Below, piece by piece: positions 1-13,474 of a stretch of DNA of 64,000 bases. Position numbers and translations under genes: made by a program. The notes under the pieces were generated by a model that saw nothing but the letters and a program-made list of their open reading frames with translations, did no database searches and was not told where the DNA came from. Location: positions 3,410,001-3,474,000 of the forward strand of contig JAKZAN010000007.1 in NCBI GenBank assembly GCA_023053545.1, written 5' to 3'. The DNA is from Lepidurus packardi. Its lineage: Eukaryota > Arthropoda > Branchiopoda > Notostraca > Triopsidae. Position 1 is the first letter of the stretch; every line of letters begins with the position of its first letter.

Positions 1-1586
1 CTTGCGCAAAAGAATAGCGAGAAATAGGAGAGACAATCAATCAAAATATATAGTTTCATTAATAAGACGTCTCCTGATTTGTATAAAGATCTATAAATAA
101 GTAGTACATTCTGAAAAATAGTTTGTTATATAACCATCTTTCTTTCACATCCGTGTTGTTCATTTTCGGAATGTAGACTTTTTCCGACGCGAAGAAATAT
201 GCTTTACCAAGACTAAACCTTTTCAGTGCTTTATTAGGTGTAGCACCTTCACATAATTAAACACATTATCGACAGAAAGTCCATTCGAACGACCAAAAAA
301 TGACGTTTTCACGTATGGCCAATTATTTTTTTTCAGAGCATTATTTGCGGTGCATTTGTGATCAGTTAAGGCCTACACTAGAAAAGAGACCGATTCGGTT
401 TTTATTCGGATTGGTTATTTTTTATATTTATATGAGGAAAACGTTTTTACGAAGTGACGAAATGCTATTTTGTCATATCCTAGTCCTAACTTAATCAGAT
501 AAGTTGTCTAGACGCGACTTTTAGGCATTAGCTAAATGTTGGTCATAGTTAATGAAGTTGTAACAACTTTATCAATTCGGAAACTTCGTTAACAGTTGAT
601 TATCATTAGCGTTAATGTTGTTGTTTCTAGACGACTCACTTAAACACATTTAACTCAGCATAGTCGGAGTTGATTATCGGCATTAACTAGTCCCATCTAT
701 AGCCTAGGTATAAGGATGTGTATTTCTTATCAGTTAACCTTGGTATTGGGAGATTATGTTTGGTATTTGACCTAAGTCTTTGATCTGACCTGACCTGACC
801 TTATTCCACTTGTACTGTTGATTAACCGCACTCGGACGATTAATTGTTGTGATCTTTCTATGTTTGCGTCCTGAACTACCCGTATATAAGCTCCGACGGT
901 TTTGGCTTTGGGAAAAAAAGGTTCCTGTGTTGTTTTAATGAATAGACCAGGTTCTTTTGGAGTGCATTATCTAACTACCAAAGTCAGGCAGCAACCATGA
1001 TTAACTTTAAGTAAGCTGCATGACGATTACGATCGCAAGAATTACAATGACAAATGTAGGGCGTTTAGATTAGTTAAAGGAACTTGTTTTACTAGACTAC
1101 TTTTTACAAGAGCTCGAGTAGATTGTGTGATTGCTCGAAAAACTCTTGGTACCTATCCTGATTCCATAGTTTATATCCGCCAGAGGTAATCTCTAGAGAA
1201 TTGGAATTTGTATACAAAAGTCAAGGAAGTGATCAGGTTAGGCCAAGGGTAAGGAATACTACTGTACAACTGTTTTGGGATAAATAAGATTGTTTTGATT
1301 GTTTGGGCCGCCGAGTTGGCTCGTTCTTGGCTCAACCCAGTTGATTTGGCGTAAGTTATCTTCATATTAGTTATTGCAGTAGTATATATTGTATAAGTAT
1401 TTATCTTTGTATATATAGCTTCTTTATCAGTACCAGTTCTTATAATTCTTATTTGTATCAGTTTTTATTTATTTGATAGTATTTTTTTAAACGGTAAACA
1501 GAAAAGACACATAGCCTGTCAGCTATGTAGTGTCTTCTTCTGTTCAAGACTATTAAACCGCATGGCAAATTCTCCATATAAAACTT
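1..1586. other. left flank, no gene recognised
   Basis: Only short reading frames of about 64 codons occur here, with no recognisable domain, so I see no gene. A TATA-like string (gtatataagc) lies near 892-901 without further support. A small hairpin lies at 1506-1534, formed by gacacatagc and its near-complement ending in gtgtc. The tandem array to the right is not present in this flank. Confidence 0.6.
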
Positions 1587-1686
1587 NNNNNNNNNNNNNN
1601 NNNNNNNNNNNNNNNNNNNNNNNNNNNNNNNNNNNNNNNNNNNNNNNNNNNNNNNNNNNNNNNNNNNNNNNNNNNNNNNNNNNNNN
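1587..1686. other. assembly gap of 100 N
   Basis: Exactly 100 unknown bases, the usual placeholder for a gap of unknown size. The sequence resumes in the middle of a repeat unit, inside the end of exon 1. The tandem array therefore continues into the gap and its true length is unknown. Confidence 0.97.
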
Positions 1687-2250
1687 TAGGAATGGCCCGG
1701 AAGCCAAGTAAATAATTAGCTTTTTAATTAATTTATTCTGATTACCTTTCTTGTTATAGTCGCTTCCGTGGCCGCTGCCATTCGTGCGGGCGGCACGGGC
1801 CGCCCAGTGTCGTAACAAGCCCCTCCCCTAATCAATACAATGCCCTCCCCTAATCAATCGCCTTCCCTAATTAATAATTTGTTTTCAATACAAAACACTT
1901 ATATTCTCGACAGCCATCTTGTTATATTGTTCTTTTAAAATCGCAATGCAGGACATGCTTTTAAAGATGAGTTTACTTTCTTTATTAGTTAGATGTCTGT
2001 AACAAGCCAATAACTTCATATTTCAGAATGAAACGCACAGAAGAGAATGGAATTCATATAAAGAAATCGAAGTTGTAAGAAAGTGTTCCTACAGTTGTTA
2101 AGGTTCCAATCCAATTGACAAAAGGAAAAAGTACGACTCGTGGTTATCTGGACGAAGAGAAAAGTCAGAAAGGTACTTTGATGGAGTAGAAAGAAAAAGG
2201 ACTTCGAATTAGGGCGAGGAGAAAAGTCCTAATAAAGTCCTAAAAAGCCC

Positions 2251-2290
2251 TATATAAGTTGCCAACTTTAGAAGCTCCTTATTCAGTCCA
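2251..2290 (+). promoter_or_regulatory. core promoter of the array unit (representative copy)
   Basis: TATATAAG at 2251-2258 is followed by TCAGTC at 2283-2288. The latter fits the arthropod initiator consensus TCAKTY, with the A about 32-34 nt downstream of the TATA box. An AATAAA lies at 2231-2236, just upstream of the TATA box, so a transcript started in one unit would meet a poly(A) signal just before the next promoter. The same arrangement recurs in every complete unit, for example TATA near 19158 in the last one. Promoter activity is inferred from the motifs only. Confidence 0.55.
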
Positions 2291-2540
2291 AATCCAGCAA
2301 GGAAGAAAGTAAGCACTTTTTAAGCATTGGTTGAATTTATATTTAAGTTCTTGCGGTTTTTAGTGTCTTTTTTTCATTCTTTTTCATTCTTTTTGTCAAT
2401 AATTTGTCGCTTCATTTCGCTATTATTTTTTATATGTTTTAAACGTAATCATCACAAACCTTGCATATTTCGAAAGCTAAGAAAAAAACTCGTAAAAGAA
2501 AATAAAAGAAACTTTCTTGTTTCTTTTGTTTACTATCTAG

Positions 2541-2910
2541 ATGGAAACCACCGTTACGCCTGCTGCCGTCGCCCCGCCTGCCGCCCCCACGCCTGCTGCC
2601 GTCGCCCCGCCTGCCGCCCCCACGCCGGCCGCCGCCGCCATCCCAGCTGGCCTGTCTAAGCGCGGAGGGCTGGGCAGATGGAGGGGAAGGAACCCCCATC
2701 AGGAGGGGCTGCTGCGAGCGGCCATTGAAGCGGCCATGGCCAGTAGGAATGGCCCGGAAGCCAAGTAAATAATTAGCTTTTTAATTAATTTATTCTGATT
2801 ACCTTTCTTGTTATAGTCGCTTCCGTGGCCGCTGCCATTCGTGCGGGCGGCACGGGCCGCCCAGTGTCGTAACAAGCCCCTCCCCTAATCAATACAATGC
2901 CCTCCCCTAA
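2541..2910 (+). pseudogene. array unit, class A: exon 1 intact, knuckle broken
   Basis: Exon 1 2541-2764, intron 2765-2816, exon 2 2817-2910. A 7-bp deletion after CGGCACGGGC shifts the frame after the second knuckle cysteine, so the His and last Cys are lost. The spliced frame instead ends ...GRHGPPSVVTSPSPNQ... at 2910. Confidence 0.55.
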
Positions 2911-3597
2911 TCAATCGCCTTCCCTAATTAATAATTTGTTTTCAATACAAAACACTTATATTCTCGACAGCCATCTTGTTATATTGTTCTTTTAAAATCG
3001 CAATGCAGGACATGCTTTTAAAGATGAGTTTACTTTCTTTATTAGTTAGATGTCTGTAACAAGCCAATAACTTCATATTTCAGAATGAAACGCACAGAAG
3101 AGAATGGAATTCATATAAAGAAATCGAAGTTGTAAGAAAGTGTTCCTACAGTTGTTAAGGTTCCAATCCAATTGACAAAAGGAAAAAGTACGACTCGTGG
3201 TTATCTGGACGAAGAGAAAAGTCAGAAAGGTACTTTGATGGAGTAGAAAGAAAAAGGACTTCGAATTAGGGCGAGGAGAAAAGTCCTAATAAAGTCCTAA
3301 AAAGCCCTATATAAGTTGCCAACTTTAGAAGCTCCTTATTCAGTCCAAATCCAGCAAGGAAGAAAGTAAGCACTTTTTAAGCATTGGTTGAATTTATATT
3401 TAAGTTCTTGCGGTTTTTAGTGTCTTTTTTTCATTCTTTTTCATTCTTTTTGTCAATAATTTGTCGCTTCATTTCGCTATTATTTTTTATATGTTTTAAA
3501 CGTAATCATCACAAACCTTGCATATTTCGAAAGCTAAGAAAAAAACTCGTAAAAGAAAATAAAAGAAACTTTCTTGTTTCTTTTGTTTACTATCTAG

Positions 3598-3828
3598 ATG
3601 GAAACCACCGTTACGCCTGCTGCCGTCGCCCCGCCTGCCGCCCCCACGCCTGCTGCCGTCGCCCCGCCTGCCGCCCCCACGCCGCCGCCGCCGCCATCCC
3701 AGCTGGCCTGTCTAAGCGCGGAGGGCTGGGCAGATGGAGGGGAAGGAACCCCCATCAGGAGGGGCTGCTGCGAGCGGCCATTGAAGCGGCCATGGCCAGT
3801 AGGAATGGCCCGGAAGCCAAGTAAATAA
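3598..3828 (+). pseudogene. array unit, class B: exon 1 frameshift
   Basis: One G is missing from the GCCGGCC stretch near 3682, so the Ala run becomes a Pro run (TPPPPPSQ) and all downstream codons change. The unspliced frame ends at 3828. The knuckle also has the 7-bp deletion. Confidence 0.55.
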
Positions 3829-4653
3829 TTAGCTTTTTAATTAATTTATTCTGATTACCTTTCTTGTTATAGTCGCTTCCGTGGCCGCTGCCATTCGTGC
3901 GGGCGGCACGGGCCGCCCAGTGTCGTAACAAGCCCCTCCCCTAATCAATACAATGCCCTCCCCTAATCAATCGCCTTCCCTAATTAATAATTTGTTTTCA
4001 ATACAAAACACTTATATTCTCGACAGCCATCTTGTTATATTGTTCTTTTAAAATCGCAATGCAGGACATGCTTTTAAAGATGAGTTTACTTTCTTTATTA
4101 GTTAGATGTCTGTAACAAGCCAATAACTTCATATTTCAGAATGAAACGCACAGAAGAGAATGGAATTCATATAAAGAAATCGAAGTTGTAAGAAAGTGTT
4201 CCTACAGTTGTTAAGGTTCCAATCCAATTGACAAAAGGAAAAAGTACGACTCGTGGTTATCTGGACGAAGAGAAAAGTCAGAAAGGTACTTTGATGGAGT
4301 AGAAAGAAAAAGGACTTCGAATTAGGGCGAGGAGAAAAGTCCTAATAAAGTCCTAAAAAGCCCTATATAAGTTGCCAACTTTAGAAGCTCCTTATTCAGT
4401 CCAAATCCAGCAAGGAAGAAAGTAAGCACTTTTTAAGCATTGGTTGAATTTATATTTAAGTTCTTGCGGTTTTTAGTGTCTTTTTTTCATTCTTTTTCAT
4501 TCTTTTTGTCAATAATTTGTCGCTTCATTTCGCTATTATTTTTTATATGTTTTAAACGTAATCATCACAAACCTTGCATATTTCGAAAGCTAAGAAAAAA
4601 ACTCGTAAAAGAAAATAAAAGAAACTTTCTTGTTTCTTTTGTTTACTATCTAG

Positions 4654-5023
4654 ATGGAAACCACCGTTACGCCTGCTGCCGTCGCCCCGCCTGCCGCCCC
4701 CACGCCTGCTGCCGTCGCCCCGCCTGCCGCCCCCACGCCGGCCGCCGCCGCCATCCCAGCTGGCCTGTCTAAGCGCGGAGGGCTGGGCAGATGGAGGGGA
4801 AGGAACCCCCATCAGGAGGGGCTGCTGCGAGCGGCCATTGAAGCGGCCATGGCCAGTAGGAATGGCCCGGAAGCCAAGTAAATAATTAGCTTTTTAATTA
4901 ATTTATTCTGATTACCTTTCTTGTTATAGTCGCTTCCGTGGCCGCTGCCATTCGTGCGGGCGGCACGGGCCGCCCAGTGTCGTAACAAGCCCCTCCCCTA
5001 ATCAATACAATGCCCTCCCCTAA
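4654..5023 (+). pseudogene. array unit, class A
   Basis: Exon 1 open; donor at 4878; knuckle frame broken by the 7-bp deletion in exon 2. Confidence 0.5.
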
Positions 5024-5710
5024 TCAATCGCCTTCCCTAATTAATAATTTGTTTTCAATACAAAACACTTATATTCTCGACAGCCATCTTGTTATATTGT
5101 TCTTTTAAAATCGCAATGCAGGACATGCTTTTAAAGATGAGTTTACTTTCTTTATTAGTTAGATGTCTGTAACAAGCCAATAACTTCATATTTCAGAATG
5201 AAACGCACAGAAGAGAATGGAATTCATATAAAGAAATCGAAGTTGTAAGAAAGTGTTCCTACAGTTGTTAAGGTTCCAATCCAATTGACAAAAGGAAAAA
5301 GTACGACTCGTGGTTATCTGGACGAAGAGAAAAGTCAGAAAGGTACTTTGATGGAGTAGAAAGAAAAAGGACTTCGAATTAGGGCGAGGAGAAAAGTCCT
5401 AATAAAGTCCTAAAAAGCCCTATATAAGTTGCCAACTTTAGAAGCTCCTTATTCAGTCCAAATCCAGCAAGGAAGAAAGTAAGCACTTTTTAAGCATTGG
5501 TTGAATTTATATTTAAGTTCTTGCGGTTTTTAGTGTCTTTTTTTCATTCTTTTTCATTCTTTTTGTCAATAATTTGTCGCTTCATTTCGCTATTATTTTT
5601 TATATGTTTTAAACGTAATCATCACAAACCTTGCATATTTCGAAAGCTAAGAAAAAAACTCGTAAAAGAAAATAAAAGAAACTTTCTTGTTTCTTTTGTT
5701 TACTATCTAG

Positions 5711-5941
5711 ATGGAAACCACCGTTACGCCTGCTGCCGTCGCCCCGCCTGCCGCCCCCACGCCTGCTGCCGTCGCCCCGCCTGCCGCCCCCACGCCGCCG
5801 CCGCCGCCATCCCAGCTGGCCTGTCTAAGCGCGGAGGGCTGGGCAGATGGAGGGGAAGGAACCCCCATCAGGAGGGGCTGCTGCGAGCGGCCATTGAAGC
5901 GGCCATGGCCAGTAGGAATGGCCCGGAAGCCAAGTAAATAA
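5711..5941 (+). pseudogene. array unit, class B
   Basis: Has the 1-bp deletion in the GCC run and the knuckle deletion. Confidence 0.5.
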
Positions 5942-6766
5942 TTAGCTTTTTAATTAATTTATTCTGATTACCTTTCTTGTTATAGTCGCTTCCGTGGCCG
6001 CTGCCATTCGTGCGGGCGGCACGGGCCGCCCAGTGTCGTAACAAGCCCCTCCCCTAATCAATACAATGCCCTCCCCTAATCAATCGCCTTCCCTAATTAA
6101 TAATTTGTTTTCAATACAAAACACTTATATTCTCGACAGCCATCTTGTTATATTGTTCTTTTAAAATCGCAATGCAGGACATGCTTTTAAAGATGAGTTT
6201 ACTTTCTTTATTAGTTAGATGTCTGTAACAAGCCAATAACTTCATATTTCAGAATGAAACGCACAGAAGAGAATGGAATTCATATAAAGAAATCGAAGTT
6301 GTAAGAAAGTGTTCCTACAGTTGTTAAGGTTCCAATCCAATTGACAAAAGGAAAAAGTACGACTCGTGGTTATCTGGACGAAGAGAAAAGTCAGAAAGGT
6401 ACTTTGATGGAGTAGAAAGAAAAAGGACTTCGAATTAGGGCGAGGAGAAAAGTCCTAATAAAGTCCTAAAAAGCCCTATATAAGTTGCCAACTTTAGAAG
6501 CTCCTTATTCAGTCCAAATCCAGCAAGGAAGAAAGTAAGCACTTTTTAAGCATTGGTTGAATTTATATTTAAGTTCTTGCGGTTTTTAGTGTCTTTTTTT
6601 CATTCTTTTTCATTCTTTTTGTCAATAATTTGTCGCTTCATTTCGCTATTATTTTTTATATGTTTTAAACGTAATCATCACAAACCTTGCATATTTCGAA
6701 AGCTAAGAAAAAAACTCGTAAAAGAAAATAAAAGAAACTTTCTTGTTTCTTTTGTTTACTATCTAG

Positions 6767-6997
6767 ATGGAAACCACCGTTACGCCTGCTGCCGTCGCCC
6801 CGCCTGCCGCCCCCACGCCTGCTGCCGTCGCCCCGCCTGCCGCCCCCACGCCGCCGCCGCCGCCATCCCAGCTGGCCTGTCTAAGCGCGGAGGGCTGGGC
6901 AGATGGAGGGGAAGGAACCCCCATCAGGAGGGGCTGCTGCGAGCGGCCATTGAAGCGGCCATGGCCAGTAGGAATGGCCCGGAAGCCAAGTAAATAA
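6767..6997 (+). pseudogene. array unit, class B
   Basis: Has the 1-bp deletion in the GCC run and the knuckle deletion; adjacent to another class B unit. Confidence 0.5.
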
Positions 6998-7822
6998 TTA
7001 GCTTTTTAATTAATTTATTCTGATTACCTTTCTTGTTATAGTCGCTTCCGTGGCCGCTGCCATTCGTGCGGGCGGCACGGGCCGCCCAGTGTCGTAACAA
7101 GCCCCTCCCCTAATCAATACAATGCCCTCCCCTAATCAATCGCCTTCCCTAATTAATAATTTGTTTTCAATACAAAACACTTATATTCTCGACAGCCATC
7201 TTGTTATATTGTTCTTTTAAAATCGCAATGCAGGACATGCTTTTAAAGATGAGTTTACTTTCTTTATTAGTTAGATGTCTGTAACAAGCCAATAACTTCA
7301 TATTTCAGAATGAAACGCACAGAAGAGAATGGAATTCATATAAAGAAATCGAAGTTGTAAGAAAGTGTTCCTACAGTTGTTAAGGTTCCAATCCAATTGA
7401 CAAAAGGAAAAAGTACGACTCGTGGTTATCTGGACGAAGAGAAAAGTCAGAAAGGTACTTTGATGGAGTAGAAAGAAAAAGGACTTCGAATTAGGGCGAG
7501 GAGAAAAGTCCTAATAAAGTCCTAAAAAGCCCTATATAAGTTGCCAACTTTAGAAGCTCCTTATTCAGTCCAAATCCAGCAAGGAAGAAAGTAAGCACTT
7601 TTTAAGCATTGGTTGAATTTATATTTAAGTTCTTGCGGTTTTTAGTGTCTTTTTTTCATTCTTTTTCATTCTTTTTGTCAATAATTTGTCGCTTCATTTC
7701 GCTATTATTTTTTATATGTTTTAAACGTAATCATCACAAACCTTGCATATTTCGAAAGCTAAGAAAAAAACTCGTAAAAGAAAATAAAAGAAACTTTCTT
7801 GTTTCTTTTGTTTACTATCTAG

Positions 7823-8192
7823 ATGGAAACCACCGTTACGCCTGCTGCCGTCGCCCCGCCTGCCGCCCCCACGCCTGCTGCCGTCGCCCCGCCTGCCGCC
7901 CCCACGCCGGCCGCCGCCGCCATCCCAGCTGGCCTGTCTAAGCGCGGAGGGCTGGGCAGATGGAGGGGAAGGAACCCCCATCAGGAGGGGCTGCTGCGAG
8001 CGGCCATTGAAGCGGCCATGGCCAGTAGGAATGGCCCGGAAGCCAAGTAAATAATTAGCTTTTTAATTAATTTATTCTGATTACCTTTCTTGTTATAGTC
8101 GCTTCCGTGGCCGCTGCCATTCGTGCGGGCGGCACGGGCCGCCCAGTGTCGTAACAAGCCCCTCCCCTAATCAATACAATGCCCTCCCCTAA
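7823..8192 (+). pseudogene. array unit, class A
   Basis: Exon 1 open; knuckle broken by the 7-bp deletion. Confidence 0.5.
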
Positions 8193-8879
8193 TCAATCGC
8201 CTTCCCTAATTAATAATTTGTTTTCAATACAAAACACTTATATTCTCGACAGCCATCTTGTTATATTGTTCTTTTAAAATCGCAATGCAGGACATGCTTT
8301 TAAAGATGAGTTTACTTTCTTTATTAGTTAGATGTCTGTAACAAGCCAATAACTTCATATTTCAGAATGAAACGCACAGAAGAGAATGGAATTCATATAA
8401 AGAAATCGAAGTTGTAAGAAAGTGTTCCTACAGTTGTTAAGGTTCCAATCCAATTGACAAAAGGAAAAAGTACGACTCGTGGTTATCTGGACGAAGAGAA
8501 AAGTCAGAAAGGTACTTTGATGGAGTAGAAAGAAAAAGGACTTCGAATTAGGGCGAGGAGAAAAGTCCTAATAAAGTCCTAAAAAGCCCTATATAAGTTG
8601 CCAACTTTAGAAGCTCCTTATTCAGTCCAAATCCAGCAAGGAAGAAAGTAAGCACTTTTTAAGCATTGGTTGAATTTATATTTAAGTTCTTGCGGTTTTT
8701 AGTGTCTTTTTTTCATTCTTTTTCATTCTTTTTGTCAATAATTTGTCGCTTCATTTCGCTATTATTTTTTATATGTTTTAAACGTAATCATCACAAACCT
8801 TGCATATTTCGAAAGCTAAGAAAAAAACTCGTAAAAGAAAATAAAAGAAACTTTCTTGTTTCTTTTGTTTACTATCTAG

Positions 8880-9110
8880 ATGGAAACCACCGTTACGCCT
8901 GCTGCCGTCGCCCCGCCTGCCGCCCCCACGCCTGCTGCCGTCGCCCCGCCTGCCGCCCCCACGCCGCCGCCGCCGCCATCCCAGCTGGCCTGTCTAAGCG
9001 CGGAGGGCTGGGCAGATGGAGGGGAAGGAACCCCCATCAGGAGGGGCTGCTGCGAGCGGCCATTGAAGCGGCCATGGCCAGTAGGAATGGCCCGGAAGCC
9101 AAGTAAATAA
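8880..9110 (+). pseudogene. array unit, class B
   Basis: First of three consecutive units with the exon 1 frameshift. Confidence 0.5.
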
Positions 9111-9935
9111 TTAGCTTTTTAATTAATTTATTCTGATTACCTTTCTTGTTATAGTCGCTTCCGTGGCCGCTGCCATTCGTGCGGGCGGCACGGGCCGCCC
9201 AGTGTCGTAACAAGCCCCTCCCCTAATCAATACAATGCCCTCCCCTAATCAATCGCCTTCCCTAATTAATAATTTGTTTTCAATACAAAACACTTATATT
9301 CTCGACAGCCATCTTGTTATATTGTTCTTTTAAAATCGCAATGCAGGACATGCTTTTAAAGATGAGTTTACTTTCTTTATTAGTTAGATGTCTGTAACAA
9401 GCCAATAACTTCATATTTCAGAATGAAACGCACAGAAGAGAATGGAATTCATATAAAGAAATCGAAGTTGTAAGAAAGTGTTCCTACAGTTGTTAAGGTT
9501 CCAATCCAATTGACAAAAGGAAAAAGTACGACTCGTGGTTATCTGGACGAAGAGAAAAGTCAGAAAGGTACTTTGATGGAGTAGAAAGAAAAAGGACTTC
9601 GAATTAGGGCGAGGAGAAAAGTCCTAATAAAGTCCTAAAAAGCCCTATATAAGTTGCCAACTTTAGAAGCTCCTTATTCAGTCCAAATCCAGCAAGGAAG
9701 AAAGTAAGCACTTTTTAAGCATTGGTTGAATTTATATTTAAGTTCTTGCGGTTTTTAGTGTCTTTTTTTCATTCTTTTTCATTCTTTTTGTCAATAATTT
9801 GTCGCTTCATTTCGCTATTATTTTTTATATGTTTTAAACGTAATCATCACAAACCTTGCATATTTCGAAAGCTAAGAAAAAAACTCGTAAAAGAAAATAA
9901 AAGAAACTTTCTTGTTTCTTTTGTTTACTATCTAG

Positions 9936-10166
9936 ATGGAAACCACCGTTACGCCTGCTGCCGTCGCCCCGCCTGCCGCCCCCACGCCTGCTGCCGTCGC
10001 CCCGCCTGCCGCCCCCACGCCGCCGCCGCCGCCATCCCAGCTGGCCTGTCTAAGCGCGGAGGGCTGGGCAGATGGAGGGGAAGGAACCCCCATCAGGAGG
10101 GGCTGCTGCGAGCGGCCATTGAAGCGGCCATGGCCAGTAGGAATGGCCCGGAAGCCAAGTAAATAA
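9936..10166 (+). pseudogene. array unit, class B
   Basis: Second of three consecutive frameshifted units. Confidence 0.5.
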
Positions 10167-10991
10167 TTAGCTTTTTAATTAATTTATTCTGATTACCTTT
10201 CTTGTTATAGTCGCTTCCGTGGCCGCTGCCATTCGTGCGGGCGGCACGGGCCGCCCAGTGTCGTAACAAGCCCCTCCCCTAATCAATACAATGCCCTCCC
10301 CTAATCAATCGCCTTCCCTAATTAATAATTTGTTTTCAATACAAAACACTTATATTCTCGACAGCCATCTTGTTATATTGTTCTTTTAAAATCGCAATGC
10401 AGGACATGCTTTTAAAGATGAGTTTACTTTCTTTATTAGTTAGATGTCTGTAACAAGCCAATAACTTCATATTTCAGAATGAAACGCACAGAAGAGAATG
10501 GAATTCATATAAAGAAATCGAAGTTGTAAGAAAGTGTTCCTACAGTTGTTAAGGTTCCAATCCAATTGACAAAAGGAAAAAGTACGACTCGTGGTTATCT
10601 GGACGAAGAGAAAAGTCAGAAAGGTACTTTGATGGAGTAGAAAGAAAAAGGACTTCGAATTAGGGCGAGGAGAAAAGTCCTAATAAAGTCCTAAAAAGCC
10701 CTATATAAGTTGCCAACTTTAGAAGCTCCTTATTCAGTCCAAATCCAGCAAGGAAGAAAGTAAGCACTTTTTAAGCATTGGTTGAATTTATATTTAAGTT
10801 CTTGCGGTTTTTAGTGTCTTTTTTTCATTCTTTTTCATTCTTTTTGTCAATAATTTGTCGCTTCATTTCGCTATTATTTTTTATATGTTTTAAACGTAAT
10901 CATCACAAACCTTGCATATTTCGAAAGCTAAGAAAAAAACTCGTAAAAGAAAATAAAAGAAACTTTCTTGTTTCTTTTGTTTACTATCTAG

Positions 10992-11222
10992 ATGGAAACC
11001 ACCGTTACGCCTGCTGCCGTCGCCCCGCCTGCCGCCCCCACGCCTGCTGCCGTCGCCCCGCCTGCCGCCCCCACGCCGCCGCCGCCGCCATCCCAGCTGG
11101 CCTGTCTAAGCGCGGAGGGCTGGGCAGATGGAGGGGAAGGAACCCCCATCAGGAGGGGCTGCTGCGAGCGGCCATTGAAGCGGCCATGGCCAGTAGGAAT
11201 GGCCCGGAAGCCAAGTAAATAA
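10992..11222 (+). pseudogene. array unit, class B
   Basis: Third of three consecutive frameshifted units; no class B unit occurs after this one. Confidence 0.5.
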
Positions 11223-12047
11223 TTAGCTTTTTAATTAATTTATTCTGATTACCTTTCTTGTTATAGTCGCTTCCGTGGCCGCTGCCATTCGTGCGGGCGG
11301 CACGGGCCGCCCAGTGTCGTAACAAGCCCCTCCCCTAATCAATACAATGCCCTCCCCTAATCAATCGCCTTCCCTAATTAATAATTTGTTTTCAATACAA
11401 AACACTTATATTCTCGACAGCCATCTTGTTATATTGTTCTTTTAAAATCGCAATGCAGGACATGCTTTTAAAGATGAGTTTACTTTCTTTATTAGTTAGA
11501 TGTCTGTAACAAGCCAATAACTTCATATTTCAGAATGAAACGCACAGAAGAGAATGGAATTCATATAAAGAAATCGAAGTTGTAAGAAAGTGTTCCTACA
11601 GTTGTTAAGGTTCCAATCCAATTGACAAAAGGAAAAAGTACGACTCGTGGTTATCTGGACGAAGAGAAAAGTCAGAAAGGTACTTTGATGGAGTAGAAAG
11701 AAAAAGGACTTCGAATTAGGGCGAGGAGAAAAGTCCTAATAAAGTCCTAAAAAGCCCTATATAAGTTGCCAACTTTAGAAGCTCCTTATTCAGTCCAAAT
11801 CCAGCAAGGAAGAAAGTAAGCACTTTTTAAGCATTGGTTGAATTTATATTTAAGTTCTTGCGGTTTTTAGTGTCTTTTTTTCATTCTTTTTCATTCTTTT
11901 TGTCAATAATTTGTCGCTTCATTTCGCTATTATTTTTTATATGTTTTAAACGTAATCATCACAAACCTTGCATATTTCGAAAGCTAAGAAAAAAACTCGT
12001 AAAAGAAAATAAAAGAAACTTTCTTGTTTCTTTTGTTTACTATCTAG

Positions 12048-12417
12048 ATGGAAACCACCGTTACGCCTGCTGCCGTCGCCCCGCCTGCCGCCCCCACGCC
12101 TGCTGCCGTCGCCCCGCCTGCCGCCCCCACGCCGGCCGCCGCCGCCATCCCAGCTGGCCTGTCTAAGCGCGGAGGGCTGGGCAGATGGAGGGGAAGGAAC
12201 CCCCATCAGGAGGGGCTGCTGCGAGCGGCCATTGAAGCGGCCATGGCCAGTAGGAATGGCCCGGAAGCCAAGTAAATAATTAGCTTTTTAATTAATTTAT
12301 TCTGATTACCTTTCTTGTTATAGTCGCTTCCGTGGCCGCTGCCATTCGTGCGGGCGGCACGGGCCGCCCAGTGTCGTAACAAGCCCCTCCCCTAATCAAT
12401 ACAATGCCCTCCCCTAA
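12048..12417 (+). pseudogene. array unit, class A
   Basis: Start of the uninterrupted class A run; exon 1 open, knuckle broken. Confidence 0.5.
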
Positions 12418-13104
12418 TCAATCGCCTTCCCTAATTAATAATTTGTTTTCAATACAAAACACTTATATTCTCGACAGCCATCTTGTTATATTGTTCTTTT
12501 AAAATCGCAATGCAGGACATGCTTTTAAAGATGAGTTTACTTTCTTTATTAGTTAGATGTCTGTAACAAGCCAATAACTTCATATTTCAGAATGAAACGC
12601 ACAGAAGAGAATGGAATTCATATAAAGAAATCGAAGTTGTAAGAAAGTGTTCCTACAGTTGTTAAGGTTCCAATCCAATTGACAAAAGGAAAAAGTACGA
12701 CTCGTGGTTATCTGGACGAAGAGAAAAGTCAGAAAGGTACTTTGATGGAGTAGAAAGAAAAAGGACTTCGAATTAGGGCGAGGAGAAAAGTCCTAATAAA
12801 GTCCTAAAAAGCCCTATATAAGTTGCCAACTTTAGAAGCTCCTTATTCAGTCCAAATCCAGCAAGGAAGAAAGTAAGCACTTTTTAAGCATTGGTTGAAT
12901 TTATATTTAAGTTCTTGCGGTTTTTAGTGTCTTTTTTTCATTCTTTTTCATTCTTTTTGTCAATAATTTGTCGCTTCATTTCGCTATTATTTTTTATATG
13001 TTTTAAACGTAATCATCACAAACCTTGCATATTTCGAAAGCTAAGAAAAAAACTCGTAAAAGAAAATAAAAGAAACTTTCTTGTTTCTTTTGTTTACTAT
13101 CTAG

Positions 13105-13474
13105 ATGGAAACCACCGTTACGCCTGCTGCCGTCGCCCCGCCTGCCGCCCCCACGCCTGCTGCCGTCGCCCCGCCTGCCGCCCCCACGCCGGCCGCCGCC
13201 GCCATCCCAGCTGGCCTGTCTAAGCGCGGAGGGCTGGGCAGATGGAGGGGAAGGAACCCCCATCAGGAGGGGCTGCTGCGAGCGGCCATTGAAGCGGCCA
13301 TGGCCAGTAGGAATGGCCCGGAAGCCAAGTAAATAATTAGCTTTTTAATTAATTTATTCTGATTACCTTTCTTGTTATAGTCGCTTCCGTGGCCGCTGCC
13401 ATTCGTGCGGGCGGCACGGGCCGCCCAGTGTCGTAACAAGCCCCTCCCCTAATCAATACAATGCCCTCCCCTAA
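13105..13474 (+). pseudogene. array unit, class A
   Basis: Exon 1 open, knuckle broken. Confidence 0.5.

Noticed and set aside
2327-2659. Repeated 110- or 146-codon frame (VEFIFKFLRFLVS...) in each array unit
   Set aside because: It begins at TTG, not ATG, in AT-rich 5'-leader sequence and crosses into exon 1 in another frame; class differences change its end. The ATG frame with the knuckle explains the sequence better.
2439-2699. Minus-strand 86-codon frame in class A units
   Set aside because: Antisense of the GC-rich exon 1; only Gly/Arg low complexity and lost in class B units.
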